DNA of 64,000 bases from Pelargonium tetragonum (Eukaryota; Streptophyta; Magnoliopsida; Geraniales; Geraniaceae), in assembly GCA_036897445.1 (NCBI GenBank), contig JAYMTL010000011.1:1-64000 (forward strand). Reading direction: 5' to 3'. The position numbers and the translations under genes are program-made. This document shows, one piece after another, positions 1 through 10,700 of this stretch (positions are counted from its first letter, which is position 1; every line of letters starts with the position of its first letter). The notes beneath the pieces are model-generated. The model saw only the letters and a list, made by a program, of their open reading frames with translations. It had not been told where the DNA came from and did not search any database.

Positions 1-79
1 AAAGATGCCTATTGAGTCTTATCTTCTTTTTTCAAATTTCTAATAATTTAGTCTCTTTGCTGTTCTACTGATTGCGTTT

Positions 80-121
80 CAAAAGAGGTATTGTAAATAC
101 TCAAAAGAGGTATTGTAAATA
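80..121. repeat. 22-bp tandem duplication, two copies
   Basis: The unit beginning CAAAAGAGGTATTGTAAATA occurs twice head to tail with period 22, starting at 80 and at 102. The repeated part of the two copies is identical, so the duplication is recent relative to the surrounding sequence or has been homogenised. Confidence 0.85.
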
Positions 122-127
122 ATGCTA

Positions 128-204
128 TATCTAGAGGGATTTGAACCCATGAAACTTCGGTACAATTTCTCAAAACTCTACCAAGAAAGGATTAAGCAGG
201 ATTC
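128..204 (-). pseudogene. tRNA-like relic
   Basis: Read on the minus strand, this stretch ends in a tRNA T-arm box, GGGTTCAAATCCC (complement of 136-148), and has a D-arm-like GGTAGAG about 30 bases upstream (complement of 176-182). That spacing is close to that of organellar tRNAs such as trnT or trnM. Only three T-stem pairs form, no anticodon stem is convincing, and the acceptor arms do not pair. If it is a tRNA remnant it is non-functional, and the amino-acid identity cannot be given. Confidence 0.3.
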
Positions 205-593
205 TAGTAAAAGGGCACCCATTCAACTTATAGAAAATAGAAAAGGAAGACCTTAGAGTTTCTCTTAGATTTAGATTGCCCCACTATCCTATTCCCTGTT
301 ACTTTCTTGCTTGGATAAGACATAAGAAAAAGAATCTCGGTCAGGCTACACCTTACCTCTCAACATACAACATATAACACTCTTATAGTAACTAATACAT
401 TAGAGTTCTCTTTCCGTAGTACACCTTCATTCTTATACTAACCAATACTAACAAGAAGAAGACTAAGACACTAACTGCCAGCTGCAACTACAAAAGGAAG
501 AGTAAGGCAGTAGTTACAAGAGGTATCTCCCAAAATAAAGAAGAAGAGTAAATGCGGGCTTATAAGAGAGGTATCATCATGAAGTAGAAGAGT

Positions 594-620
594 AATCTCA
601 TAGCTCCAGCAAGCAACCCG
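594..620 (-). repeat. partial copy of dispersed repeat A
   Basis: On the + strand this reads AATCTC, then AGCTCC, then AGCAAGCAACCCG. The minus-strand copy at 15671-15696 has the same outer blocks with a one-base length difference. Read in reverse complement, it corresponds to the GGGTTGCTTGC part of repeat A, whose fuller copies lie at 19.7 and 41.4 kb. Confidence 0.5.
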
Positions 621-3600
621 GTTAAGACAAAGAAGAAGCAAGAGTTCAGCCTGTTAGGTCTGGGTCAACAAAATGAAGGGTACAAAACAACTAGCTCAAA
701 TAAGCAAAACAAGTCTAGGAATGAAAAAGTATAAGCATTTGCTGTAGCGTCTTAATGTTCCCTATCTACTAAACAACTAACAATATATACTTCCTAAACT
801 GGAAGGTTGACTCGGTAGGAGACTTCTTATTCGTCTTATGAACTCTCTTCTCAATCAATAAGCTCCACAAGACAGCGAAGAGTATAACCTAAAACAAGAA
901 AACAAGACTATAATTTAATACGCTAGCTACAACTCCTATTGTAGTTGCCTGGTTAGGCTTACTTGCTGGTAAACTATCTCCCTCTGCCTATGCGCTGTCC
1001 CCTTTGCTCTCCCTTCTTTGTAGTAATAAAGAGTAAGACCGTAGTAAGTAAATGTAAAGTCCCCTTTATATATTATATATCAAGATAAAGTATCTAACTA
1101 AAAACCTATACCCAAGTTTTAGCCTTGGATTAGGGAAGGTCTTTCAAAAGGACTTAACTTCAAATTGCACGGATTAAATCTACCAAAGAGTTTTTCAAGG
1201 GAATGCCGCACAAAAGACTTTTTAAAAAGGAAGATTTCTTATTAGACCCTGCAAATTCTTTAATAGGGACCACTAGGCCTCTTCTATATATTCACCAAAA
1301 AAGACCAAGGAGAACTCTCACCCCTAAATAACAGAGAACCCTTCGCACGGAAACCCTGAGGGGCATGCGCTTGAGAAAACAGATATGTTGATAGAAGCAA
1401 AATTGGAATCCTTCTAAAAAAGCCTACCTGAGGTTATTTCACTTTACTGGGTTCCTACAAGGTTTCCCACGTACTAGAAAAATTCTTTATACTCATTTCG
1501 ACTGCGCTTTTTATTCTGTAAATTTCTTAAAAATCCCTGACTTTAGATAGATTCCACCAAAAGGATTAGCACTGCTAACGAAGGTGAAGCACACAGAGAA
1601 AAGTACACTGCTTTTATGGGATTTTTTTTTTTACTTTTGTTTGTTCCGGGTAAAAGGCTTCTCCTTTTTGAATTAACGGGCTATAATTTAATAAGTTTCC
1701 GTGAGCTGAAGCAAAAGCAACTCTTAAAAAGGATTGACTTTTCTATCGGATTAGTATAAAGAAAGGGTCCTTTCACCCTTCTTATAGGAACAGTTTAGAT
1801 GGAGCTTTTTTTGCAGAAAAAAAGGTTTGAGACTTTCTTTTATTTAATCTATTTGTTTGCCGGAGTTCTTAACTATTAAGGGATCCGGGCTAGCTGGAGG
1901 GAGTCTTACAACACAAAAGTAAAGACCTCTTAGTAAATTTTTTGGATTCTCTATTGGGAACCTCCTTTTCAATTGTAGTTTTTGCTTTTGGGGTTTTACA
2001 CCTAAAAAATAGGGACCTCACAAAGTATTCTCAATTTCATAAGCATAAGAGACCGCGCCCATCTTTTAGTTTTCCTTCTTTACTTATTACTAATTTCTTC
2101 CTTATATATATATCTTTCTTTTCTTATTTTAGCAGGACCAGTAAGAAAACCTTTAACAGAAATAGAATATAAAACTTTGACTCTAAAGTACCCGTTTTTG
2201 AATAGCGCGGGAGACTTATAGGCTCGTTTTTATTACATATTTTAGTCCATTATTTTTAGTTTCTTTTTCCCCAGGATCATACTAAATTTTCTTTCTTCTA
2301 CACGACTTCCATTTACAAAAAGAGATTCCTAACAAAAGAAGGCTTTGGCTTAATTATGAGATTTCTAGCACTACCCCTATCTTCTTACAAAATCTTTTGC
2401 TAGAGGAGTTCTCGCTAAAAAGAAAAAAGGGATCCTACTTATAATAAGTCATAAGAAATAAAAAATTCTTGCAGGAGAGGAATAGCGGACAGGTTTTTTT
2501 TCTATGTTTTATACTAAGATAAGGTTATTCGGCGTTGCTCTATTAATGAAAGGATTCCTTTTATAGACTTCTCCGCTAAAACGGGATCTACTAGAAATTC
2601 ATAATTATAGCGTTTTTGGCTGAGCGTTTAGCTTAGTAAAGAGTTCTTACTTTTAGGGATCCGCGTTTCTTATTTAATAGATTTTAATAGATAATCGAAC
2701 AGTGTTCAGTAAAAGTCTTTATAATCTATTATACCTATAACTCACTCAATAGGAGCAAAAAGCCGCTAAACATAAACACTGGATTACTCTGCTTGGATAA
2801 TTCTTTTTTTTCGGAATTCTAAACCTTAAGAGAATCCCTTTTTCCAAATGGACGACTACTACTCTAGGTTACCCTTATACTCTTTTTATATTATAAATAG
2901 TAAAAAAATCCAGTAGCTAGGGCTTTTTTGGCCCCTAAGCTGAACTTCCTAGCCTCGGCCTTTACTTACGGATTTGCATTCTTACTCTATAAATAAAGAG
3001 GGGGCTTTTAGTATATATTTACTCCATTGATAGGGAGTCCTTTCAAAGTCTTGTACTTAAGAGGACTCATCTAGGAATTCCTGCTCTCTAAAGTTAAGTT
3101 TCTTGCTGTATAGATAAAAGGTTAATAAATATAAGTGTAGCAGCTTTTTTCCAAAGAGTTTGGCTCAGAACCCTTTTTGATGACTTTATCCTGAGTTCGC
3201 TTATGATTTATATATTGTTTTGTAATTTTAGATTATAGTTAGTTCTTTTTCTACCTAAAGTTCCCTTTAGTTCTCCAAGGTTTTCCAGGCAATAAGGACT
3301 TCCTTTTATATAGTTTAACTGGCATTTCTTTCTCTTTACACTTTTTTTAACCTTTAAAGAGCGCAAGACTTTAATATAAATAGATGAAAAAGCTAGTAAG
3401 ATCCAATTGTTACAGAGTTATGAGGCATATAAAAAGCTTAAGAAGCGGAGAAGCAAACTCTTAATCCCGGATCTGGTTCCTGAAAAACTTGTAAACTAAC
3501 TGAATGTATAGCTGAGGCTCCTCTTTTCTTTATTTTACTTAAGAGTTCTGTAAAAACTTACCGCTCCAGAGGGTTTAATCCTGTATCTTTGATAACACAA

Positions 3601-5160
3601 GAGAATTAGCAGTGACTTTTGAGTCTTTTTCTATTAGTATAACTGGAAAGAAAAAAACTTATAGATTTTGCACTAACACTAAAAGGGTTACTGGTGCTAT
3701 ATATAATAGAAGAGTCCTTTAAGAATAAAGGTAAAATGAAGTGAATTGTACTAACTGCAGTTGACACCTATCCTAAAAAGACTTGTGTCGGGCAATACTC
3801 CAGATTATTCAGGACTAGATTTTTGGTTTTCCTATTTAAGGTAAGGTTGCTCTACTGTTTCCAAGATTTTGGATTGGCGCAATACTCTCATTCTTAGTAC
3901 CTAGTATTTTGAATAACATAGATCAAAAAAAGACCCAGTGTACCCTTTTTCTTTCAACTAGCCTTTAATCCTTTAACTCACCTGGAATTACCCCGGTTTC
4001 AAAGGGGAAAGATTAAAAGGATCCGCTAAAAAAAGATTGACATTGTAATAAAAAACAAAAGGTAATCCAGACGCGTTACTTTTTCATTTTTATATAAGCA
4101 CTGTATTAATGGACTCGATTTTGAACCCTAAGAACTTCCCTTTGAGAAATCTGAGTTTCCTTTTCAATTTACTTTACACTTCATTTGCGAACCTTTATCC
4201 CAACCAGAGCTTTGGCGGGGCCTTTTGGATCTCCTTTTAGTTGTTTTCTTTATTATAATCAACTCTATTGTCAAAAGAAGTCTTGAATTTCTTCCTAAAT
4301 GTTTATGGAATCCCGGATACTAACTTAGTCTTAAAAAGTGCTAGACTCAACTTCCTAAACGCGGGTTAAAGCTCACGAAAAAGACCGTAGAAAGTTTTTA
4401 TCTAGAAGCGGCTCTCAGGATTCGCCTTCTTTTTTGAGAAAATCTTTCTGTAGTGGTATAAGATTTCTAACTAACTCCTGTAAAGAAAGATAAAGCGAGC
4501 TCTTTGTTGCTATAGTGAGCCCGAATACAAAAAAGTGTAACACTTTTGCAGCTTGTCTAAATACAATTACTCAGCAATCAGATATAAATATTAAAGAGCT
4601 GGGAACCCCTAGTATAGGACCCCTTATTTTAGGAGACCTTAAAACCCTTTTAAGTACTAGTATACTAAACCACCTTTGATCTTGATGCAGGACTAAGAAT
4701 TATGACTTGTTCAAGAAAACGAAATTACTATGAAATCGGAGCTAATATTATTACTATAGATATAAGAGTACTAGCCACAGTAGCTAACCTTAGCCTCTTA
4801 AGCGCTTAAATTTACCGGAACGATATCAAGGGGATTCTATCGACTCCTTACCTACTAAGTTAAAAAGTCTTATTAAACAAGCGCATTCCCCTTGTTATAT
4901 AATGTCCCATATAATATAAAATAAAGAGCGTGAGTTCGACTTTTAGTTATCCTGTGAAGGCCTCTTTTAAATGAAAAACCCTTTTTAGTTTAGAGGCGGC
5001 TTTTTTCTTTGGCAGAACCTGGTTAAAATCTATACTTTTAGAAATGCACCCCTGCATTCGCCCTCCATTTTACTATTAATAGGAGTACCTGTAATATAAA
5101 GATATGGCAGTAAAGAAATTTGGATTAAGGAACTCCTAGATCATTTTTGAAAAGAAAATC

Positions 5161-5191
5161 AAAAGAAAGGTAATGCAATTAATTACCTTTC
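5161..5191. repeat. ACATTACC motif in a perfect 10-bp hairpin
   Basis: GAAAGGTAAT (5165-5174) is followed seven bases later by its exact complement ATTACCTTTC (5182-5191), giving a perfect 10-bp stem with loop GCAATTA. One arm and the loop correspond to the 16-base word found at five other places in the window. The left flank AAAAGAAAGGTAATG is shared with the copy at 23.87 kb apart from one base in the following position. A single-stranded or RNA role is possible but unproven. Confidence 0.7.
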
Positions 5192-5509
5192 TGCTTCGGA
5201 TTTCTCATTACAAAAAACCTTAGTTTTGACTTTCTTTCGAAGAAGAAAAAGCTCCTTTTGAATCTTGATATCGCTTATTAAAGATTGCTGGGTGTAACCT
5301 AACCCTTAGTATTAAGTAAGGAAAAACCTGGCAATTACCTCTCTTTCCAAAGGACTGCGATACTCATTTTTTCATATACTCTTAATTTTGTATACTGGCC
5401 TGACCTTTTTCTTGGTAAAAGAAGCTAATTAAAGGATAACTATTGCTTGCTTTAAATTGGAAGCTTTCGAGTTTGGTTTAATTTTACTGGTACGCTGCTT
5501 CGGCAATCC

Positions 5510-5525
5510 TTAATTACATTACCTT
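5510..5525 (+). repeat. copy of the ACATTACC 16-mer
   Basis: The word TTAATTACATTACCTT is present exactly. Identical copies are at 30479-30494 on the same strand and at 50970-50985 on the opposite strand, with close variants at 5161, 16631 and 23872. It lies in AT-rich spacer with no gene nearby. Confidence 0.75.
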
Positions 5526-5810
5526 GTAACTCGGTCCTTATCATTTATAAATAAGCTGAGAATCGTTAATACTTTACTTAGATATTACTTACTATCTATA
5601 AAGGGTTTTGGGACTTCCTAAGAGCTAAGAGTCCTCCTTTCACTTCAACCTCCTTACCAAACCCCACTCAAGGCAATAAAAAACTCCTTTAGGCTCTACA
5701 TGTCTTACTCTAGAAAACTTATTCGTCGGAAACTCCTTCAAAAGAAAGGAATACTAAAAGACAGTAACCCTAAAGCTACGGAATAAAGAATACACCGGCT
5801 GTGCGGGAAA

Positions 5811-5823
5811 GGGTTCAAGTCCC
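5811..5823 (+). pseudogene. isolated tRNA T-arm box
   Basis: GGGTTCAAGTCCC forms a three-pair T-stem around a seven-base loop that starts with TTC and ends with AGT, extended by one more A-T pair at the outer end. No D-arm, anticodon arm or acceptor partner is found upstream in the usual 60 bases. It is at most the 3' part of a decayed tRNA gene. Confidence 0.25.
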
Positions 5824-5850
5824 ATACCCATCGGATCCACTTCTTATTGA

Positions 5851-6430
5851 CTTGCTGCAACTTCTTCTGTATCATAACTTTTTACTTCATACTCTTATAT
5901 TGTTGTCACCCGTACACTCTTACCCAGCTTTTTTGTTACTCTTATTCATAGCGAGACTCCTATAATCTTGCTATTCTTTTGCAAGCCTTCTCCAGTCATA
6001 GCTCTTCTTTCCTCACTACTATAATCAACCATTTCCCTTTAGTAGGCTTCCTTACTTAGAATTATAAGTAGAAACTTCATACTATTGAAAAAGAGTCCTC
6101 TAACTCTTCATATTCCCTTCTGGAGCTAGTGTTTTATTCTCTATCTTATTAGAAGTTATCCCGGTATCCCTTAAGTTGGCCTATTCTAGTTTTTTTAGTA
6201 ATGGAGGAAGAAACAGAAGTCTAGATCACCCTATACTGGGACCTTCAGCAAAAGCATACTTTCACTTCTGTTATTTAGACTTTGACTTGCTGTCTTTATA
6301 ACTGGAACCCTCCTGAGGAAAGCTTAACTCTTTGTACCTGCAATACCTAGACCCTAGTAAGCCTGCCCCAGTATGTCAGAACCCTTGTCTTCTCTACTTG
6401 TCTTGCCTATCGGGATTCTATTCTATAGCT
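5851..6430. other. pyrimidine-rich skewed island
   Basis: Over about 580 bases the + strand is rich in C and T, with many ACTCTTA, CTTCTT and CATACTC words, and poor in G. It contrasts sharply with flanking spacer. The style matches the C-rich islands at 16.35-20.7 and 41.0-42.95 kb, but I could not align a specific block. It is non-coding as far as I can see. Confidence 0.45.
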
Positions 6431-7950
6431 CTGTCGTAGCCACTATACAATTAAGAATTTAGGAGGGTAATATAACACAAAAAAGCAAGCAATTGAAAAG
6501 TCTAAATCTGACCCAATCTTGAGAAAGTTTGGACTCTTAACTAGACCCGTGTGGGGACTCCCCTTTTGTCTTGCTCTTAGCCAAGTATATCTCCTCAGAA
6601 TAGAATAAAAAGAAGTTTTTCTAGTTGGTAGCACAGGCTCTCAGTAAATATGAATGTAAAAGAAAATTGAGTAATGAAAATTCCAAACCATAAAAAAATA
6701 AGAAGCTTTAGAATTCTGAGAAAAAACCAGGGGTTTGGGTCCCTTGTTTGGCACTGTCGTACACTTATTATCTATTGAAGATTGAAAGGAATCTCATAAA
6801 GCATCCAGAGAATAATAGGGAACTTAAAGTAAGAACTTCTCCTAAGCAAGGTTTTTTAAGTTAAAATAACTCCACCGCGCACGTTCAATTTCCGGTTCAT
6901 ATCATATATCCGGGGCTTCTCTTGAGTCTTGTTATTAGGCTTGCAATTAAAGCATAGATAACAAACATCAGGCAGGTGAAAAGGCCCCTAAACGAGTTGC
7001 CAAGTTTAGACTTTTAGCATATCGTAAAAATTTCATAGAGTGTTTATAGATTCTAAGTGCAGGATACTGTCTTTCGCTTTTACGGAAAGTTTAGTTACCT
7101 CTATTATTTATATTAATATTAAGAATTCCCATTCTTTAGATTAAAAAGAAAAAGGGATGCCGTAAACATTTCTTTTTTATTAGTTCGCTCATATTTCCCA
7201 GTTGCATTCCTTAAAATTGTAGACTCCTGAAAGATTGAAGCAAAGTGTCTGCAGGTTCTAGAAAGAGGGTAGAGTCAAATAACTCGAAATTTCACGTATC
7301 TAATAAAAAGCTGCTACCTACTGGGGGGCTCTCTTAAACTAAAAAAAGGACCAGGTTCACAGCTATTTCCTAATAAAGAAATTTCAATACAGAATTTATT
7401 ATACCGCTCTGATAGAATTTTGCCAATCCCCAGGTATATAAAATACCTTAAAAATGTATTTTTGGAATTTTTCATAAAAAGAAAAGATTTAGTTAAGAGG
7501 GTAGGACCTAGTCAGCATTCTATTGACAGTGGGCAGTTTAGGGCTTATAGGTTTGAATCCTCTTTCTCGTATAAAAGCCTTTGTCCTATTCCCGCCTTGA
7601 ATTATCTATTTGAAAGTCCGATCTTAGCCTTAAATAATGTTCTATTTCTGAGTCCTCGGTCTAAAAGAGGAACCTTTCCAGGAAATTGAATTGAAAGAAG
7701 ACAACGAAGCTCAGACATTTTCAAAGTCAGTGTCTCTGGTTCCCAATAATACTAAAGGCTTGACTTAATACTTGCACTAATAAAGTGATTAGGTGGCAAA
7801 ACCCTTTTTAGCCGCTCTTAAGGGCTAAGAGCCCGCTTCCCGATAGAGGACTCCAGGGGATTAAACTTATTTGCACCTTCATTTTTTTATCGGGAACTTT
7901 TACTAATACTAAGAACTATTCTAACTAAAATAGACTCTTAAGAGCTCCTC
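6431..7950. other. AT-rich non-coding spacer
   Basis: Balanced, AT-rich sequence without a recognisable gene. Two short ATG frames (63 codons at 6443-6634 on the minus strand, 89 codons at 7420-7689 on the + strand) have no recognisable motif and fall within chance expectation. The second overlaps a tRNA-like structure at 7495-7570. Confidence 0.55.
7495..7570 (+). pseudogene. tRNA-like structure, 76 bases
   Basis: The stretch has the length and outline of a tRNA. An acceptor-like pair AAGAGGG/TTCTCGT gives six of seven pairs including two G-U. TA stands at positions 8-9. The T-arm is ATAGG, loop TTTGAAT, CCTCT, with four of five pairs. The middle 43 bases do not form a proper D-stem, and the anticodon stem has only four pairs around an eight-base loop. 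It could be a decayed tRNA or a chance fold, and no identity can be assigned. Confidence 0.25.
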
Positions 7951-8107
7951 TATACTAAAGGCAACTACAACATAAGAAAAGTGACATCTGTATCTGTTAT
8001 CATAACGTATAAAAAACTACTATAAGTTATACCTTTACTCTTAACAAGGAGTGAAAAGTCTCTACCCTAGCTCTTACCTCTCCTCAACCTTCTCCCTCTT
8101 CTTTTAG

Positions 8108-8144
8108 CCCATACCTTGCCGAGCTTACTTCTTCAGATCTAGAC
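8108..8144 (+). repeat. dispersed repeat B, copy 1
   Basis: This 37-base block starts CCCATACCTTG and ends CTTCTTCAGATCTAGAC. It matches 16910-16946 at 34 of 37 positions with no gap. Weaker matches are seen at about 42.0 kb and, in reverse complement, at about 26.68 kb. Confidence 0.75.
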
Positions 8145-8442
8145 CTATCCGCGATTTCATTTACTTTAGTTGCATAACCTAGACTTTTGATCCCTGAATT
8201 CTTAAGAATACCCAATCTTATTGCAGTTCTTATCTTGCGTGGACCTGCTTACTTTAGAATGAGAACTAATTTAACGGAATCTAAAAAGACAGTAACTCCA
8301 AAAGGTTCTAATCCCCAAAAGCGGAGGCAACCCCCTACTCTAATACTTGACTTCCTCTTGTCAAAGCGAATAAAACAGGAATGCAGATTCAATACATAGA
8401 ATAGTACCAAAGTTTATATCTATAATCTAAATCTTTCTAATT

Positions 8443-8515
8443 TTGGTACCGATTCACCGGGTTATGTGACCTTTTTAGCACCTGATTTGACTATATCTTT
8501 CTTAAATTGCTTTGC
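8443..8515 (+). repeat. dispersed repeat A, copy 1 (diverged)
   Basis: The copy begins GGTACCGA and carries TTTAGCACCTGATTTGACTA and then AAATTGCTTTGC. Copy b at 19.34 kb has GGTACCGACTCA and CTTAGCATCAGATTTGACTA in the same order. The similarity is clear but the spacing differs, so this is an old copy. Confidence 0.55.
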
Positions 8516-8520
8516 TAAAC

Positions 8521-10700
8521 TTGCTTCTTTATAGGCTTTTTGCTTGTATTTTTGGGAAATTATAGCCTCAATAAAAGGAAAGAAAAATCCCTTGCTTCGA
8601 AACTTATTATCCTGTAATATAGCTTAAATTAGGGACAGATTGGGTTTATAACCAGACGGGCAGGTTCTTGTCTACTTATAAAAACTAAAAAGTATAAAAA
8701 CGCATTAAAAATGAAAAAAGAAAGCAGCCCGGCCGAGTTTAGGTTTACCTAAAGGGAAATCCTTGCTTTTCCTTCGGATATATATACAAATCCGGATTTC
8801 TTTAAAAAGATATTCTTTTGGGTTCTGAATATCAGTCACAAAAGTTGTCCAAATTCGACTTAAAGGGTTACTTTTGAATAAGCCGGGTTAATACTGAAAA
8901 TTATCATATAATACAAGTTTTCATTAGGATCCCCTGAAGTAGTTTTATGTTACAAGGGTCTAAAGGCGGGTTAAGTCTTACCTACACTTGCGCTTTGCTT
9001 TTTTCTATCTAAAAATGAAATTGATAAGGAAATTCTTAGTTTTCTATTAGTTCGTTTCCAAATGAATTTTTTTTTTGTAAAGCTCTTTTAGGCAAAAAGA
9101 CTCCCCAAAATCCAAATATAGCCGGAAGTTTTGGCTATAAATAAATGGGGATCCCTATAAGTTGTAAAAAGTGTTCCTTTTCCCTATAATCTATAATAGT
9201 ATAGGAATAGGAGGGACGCGCTCTAGCTAGACAGAATAATCATAAGTCTAATTTTTTGCTCTTTTTTGAAGTTCTAGAATAACCGACTTTGTTTTACTTT
9301 ATATTTTTGCAAAATTATAGAAAGCTTTTTTGACTGCTAAATAGGAAGACAGCTAGCCCTACAGTTGAATAACCTTCTCAGGATCCAGATATATTCAGAC
9401 GGAAAGGGGGTCCTTAACTCTCTCCCTAGACCGGGGCTCCCATACCTGTAGCTTTACCCTTTTTTTGCTGTCTTTTATAGTTTTTGTTTTCAGATAAATA
9501 CTCCAGGGAAGTGCTAATTAAAAACATTGGATTTCCCTAACTTTCGCAAGTGTTAGGTTTATCCCTTTAACTAAAAAAAGACTCCGGATTTTCTTAATTA
9601 AGTAAGCTTCACAGCAATAATGAGCTTTTTAGCTATAAGATAGTCTAAACCAGGCTCATGGAATGAAGTATATCTTAGACTTCGACTAGCAAGGAATTTA
9701 ACAGAATACCTTTTTTAACACCACTTACTTGAGTGCCAACTAAAAAAGAAATTCAAGAATTTCGAGTCTTTTTTGTTATCCCCGCTTTAACTCTTTCTTA
9801 TATTTTTCTTTAGTTCATTTCGGGGAATAAAAAGCTTCTCTTTCTATTTCATTCTTAGTCAAAATCCTGAACTAAACCCTAATAATAAGAAACTAACTCT
9901 TTGCCTCGTAGCGTATCTCTCTTAAAGAGAGTCCCCCTTTTTTCAAGTCTAATATTTAGATCCCAGTTAAGGAGAGGAGAGTTCCCTAATTGGCTATACT
10001 TCCAGCTCTTACATATTAAAACCTTATTAAGGGGGTCCCGTGTTTTCAGGCAAGAGAGTCGCTTATATATAATATATAGGAAATCGGCTGATTAGTCTAA
10101 GTTCTTAATAAGGTTCTCTTAAATTAATAAAAGCATAAAAATCCCTATCCTTTGTACAAATCAAACAAAACCTAAAGGGAATTCCTTGGTTCAAAAGGTA
10201 CCACAGCTCTCTAGGGTTTAATCTAGATCACTTCGAAAGCCGTGTCGATAAAAGAGGACTAACTCAGTCAGACCAACCTCTATAGAAGTTACTTAGCACC
10301 TTAGGGTTACATTAAGTAAGTTCGTTAGGATAAAGAATCCCTTTTTTTAATTTAAGAGCTCTCACACTAATAAAGGGTATAGGCGGGATAGGGGTTTTGG
10401 TGAATAAAAGGGATTTTTTGTATCTGTTACTAAATTTAGGGTGCCTTTATGCAAAGGATCGTGTTCTTGTTAACAAAAAGAAAAGGGGCCTAAAATCTTA
10501 AGTCTCTATTATTCTTTCGAGAGTTCCCTTTATCTGAAAGAGTGGGAATTCAAATAAAAACCCTATATCCAGATTACACTGCAGTTGAGTAAAGTCATAG
10601 CTTCAGTCCGCTTAATATAACACAAGAGTTCCTTTTTATTAGAGTCCACACTTAAGATAAGAAGGAGTCGTCAACGCTGAATTTTTTTAAGATATCCGTA
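8521..10700. other. AT-rich non-coding spacer
   Basis: No gene is recognisable. GGATCC sites lie near 8930, 9149 and 9380. The only ATG frame above 60 codons (9901-10095, 64 codons) is within chance expectation. The sequence is balanced between strands and shows no block shared with the islands. Confidence 0.55.

Larger units (their letters stand above)
1..1040. other. gene-free, A-rich skewed patch
   Basis: No coding frame or RNA gene is recognisable. From about 360 to 1040 the + strand is A-rich, with many AAGAAGAG, AACAAG and CTAAC words, unlike the balanced spacer that follows. A short block at 594-620 matches the minus-strand copy of the dispersed repeat near 15.68 kb (shared AGCAAGCAACCCG preceded by AATCTC). 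This suggests the patch is a worn piece of the same repeat superfamily as the larger skewed islands. The first 350 bases hold a small tandem repeat and a tRNA-like T-arm box. Confidence 0.45.
1041..5850. other. AT-rich non-coding spacer
   Basis: No gene is recognisable in this 4.8 kb. The longest ATG frame is 76 codons (1942-2172, + strand) and encodes a biased, unrecognised sequence consistent with chance. Base use is balanced between strands. The stretch contains two occurrences of the recurring ACATTACC motif (5161-5191 and 5510-5525), four GGATCC sites and one isolated T-arm box at its right end. I see no promoter or terminator that could be assigned to a gene. Confidence 0.6.
7951..8520. 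other. C-rich skewed island with repeat blocks
   Basis: The + strand turns C-rich here and contains two blocks shared with other islands: the AGATCTAGAC block at 8108-8144 (also at 16.91 kb) and repeat A at 8443-8515. The order of the two blocks, about 340 bases apart, suggests one longer diverged element. The 70-codon ATG frame at 8187-8399 has no recognisable motif and is probably chance. Confidence 0.5.
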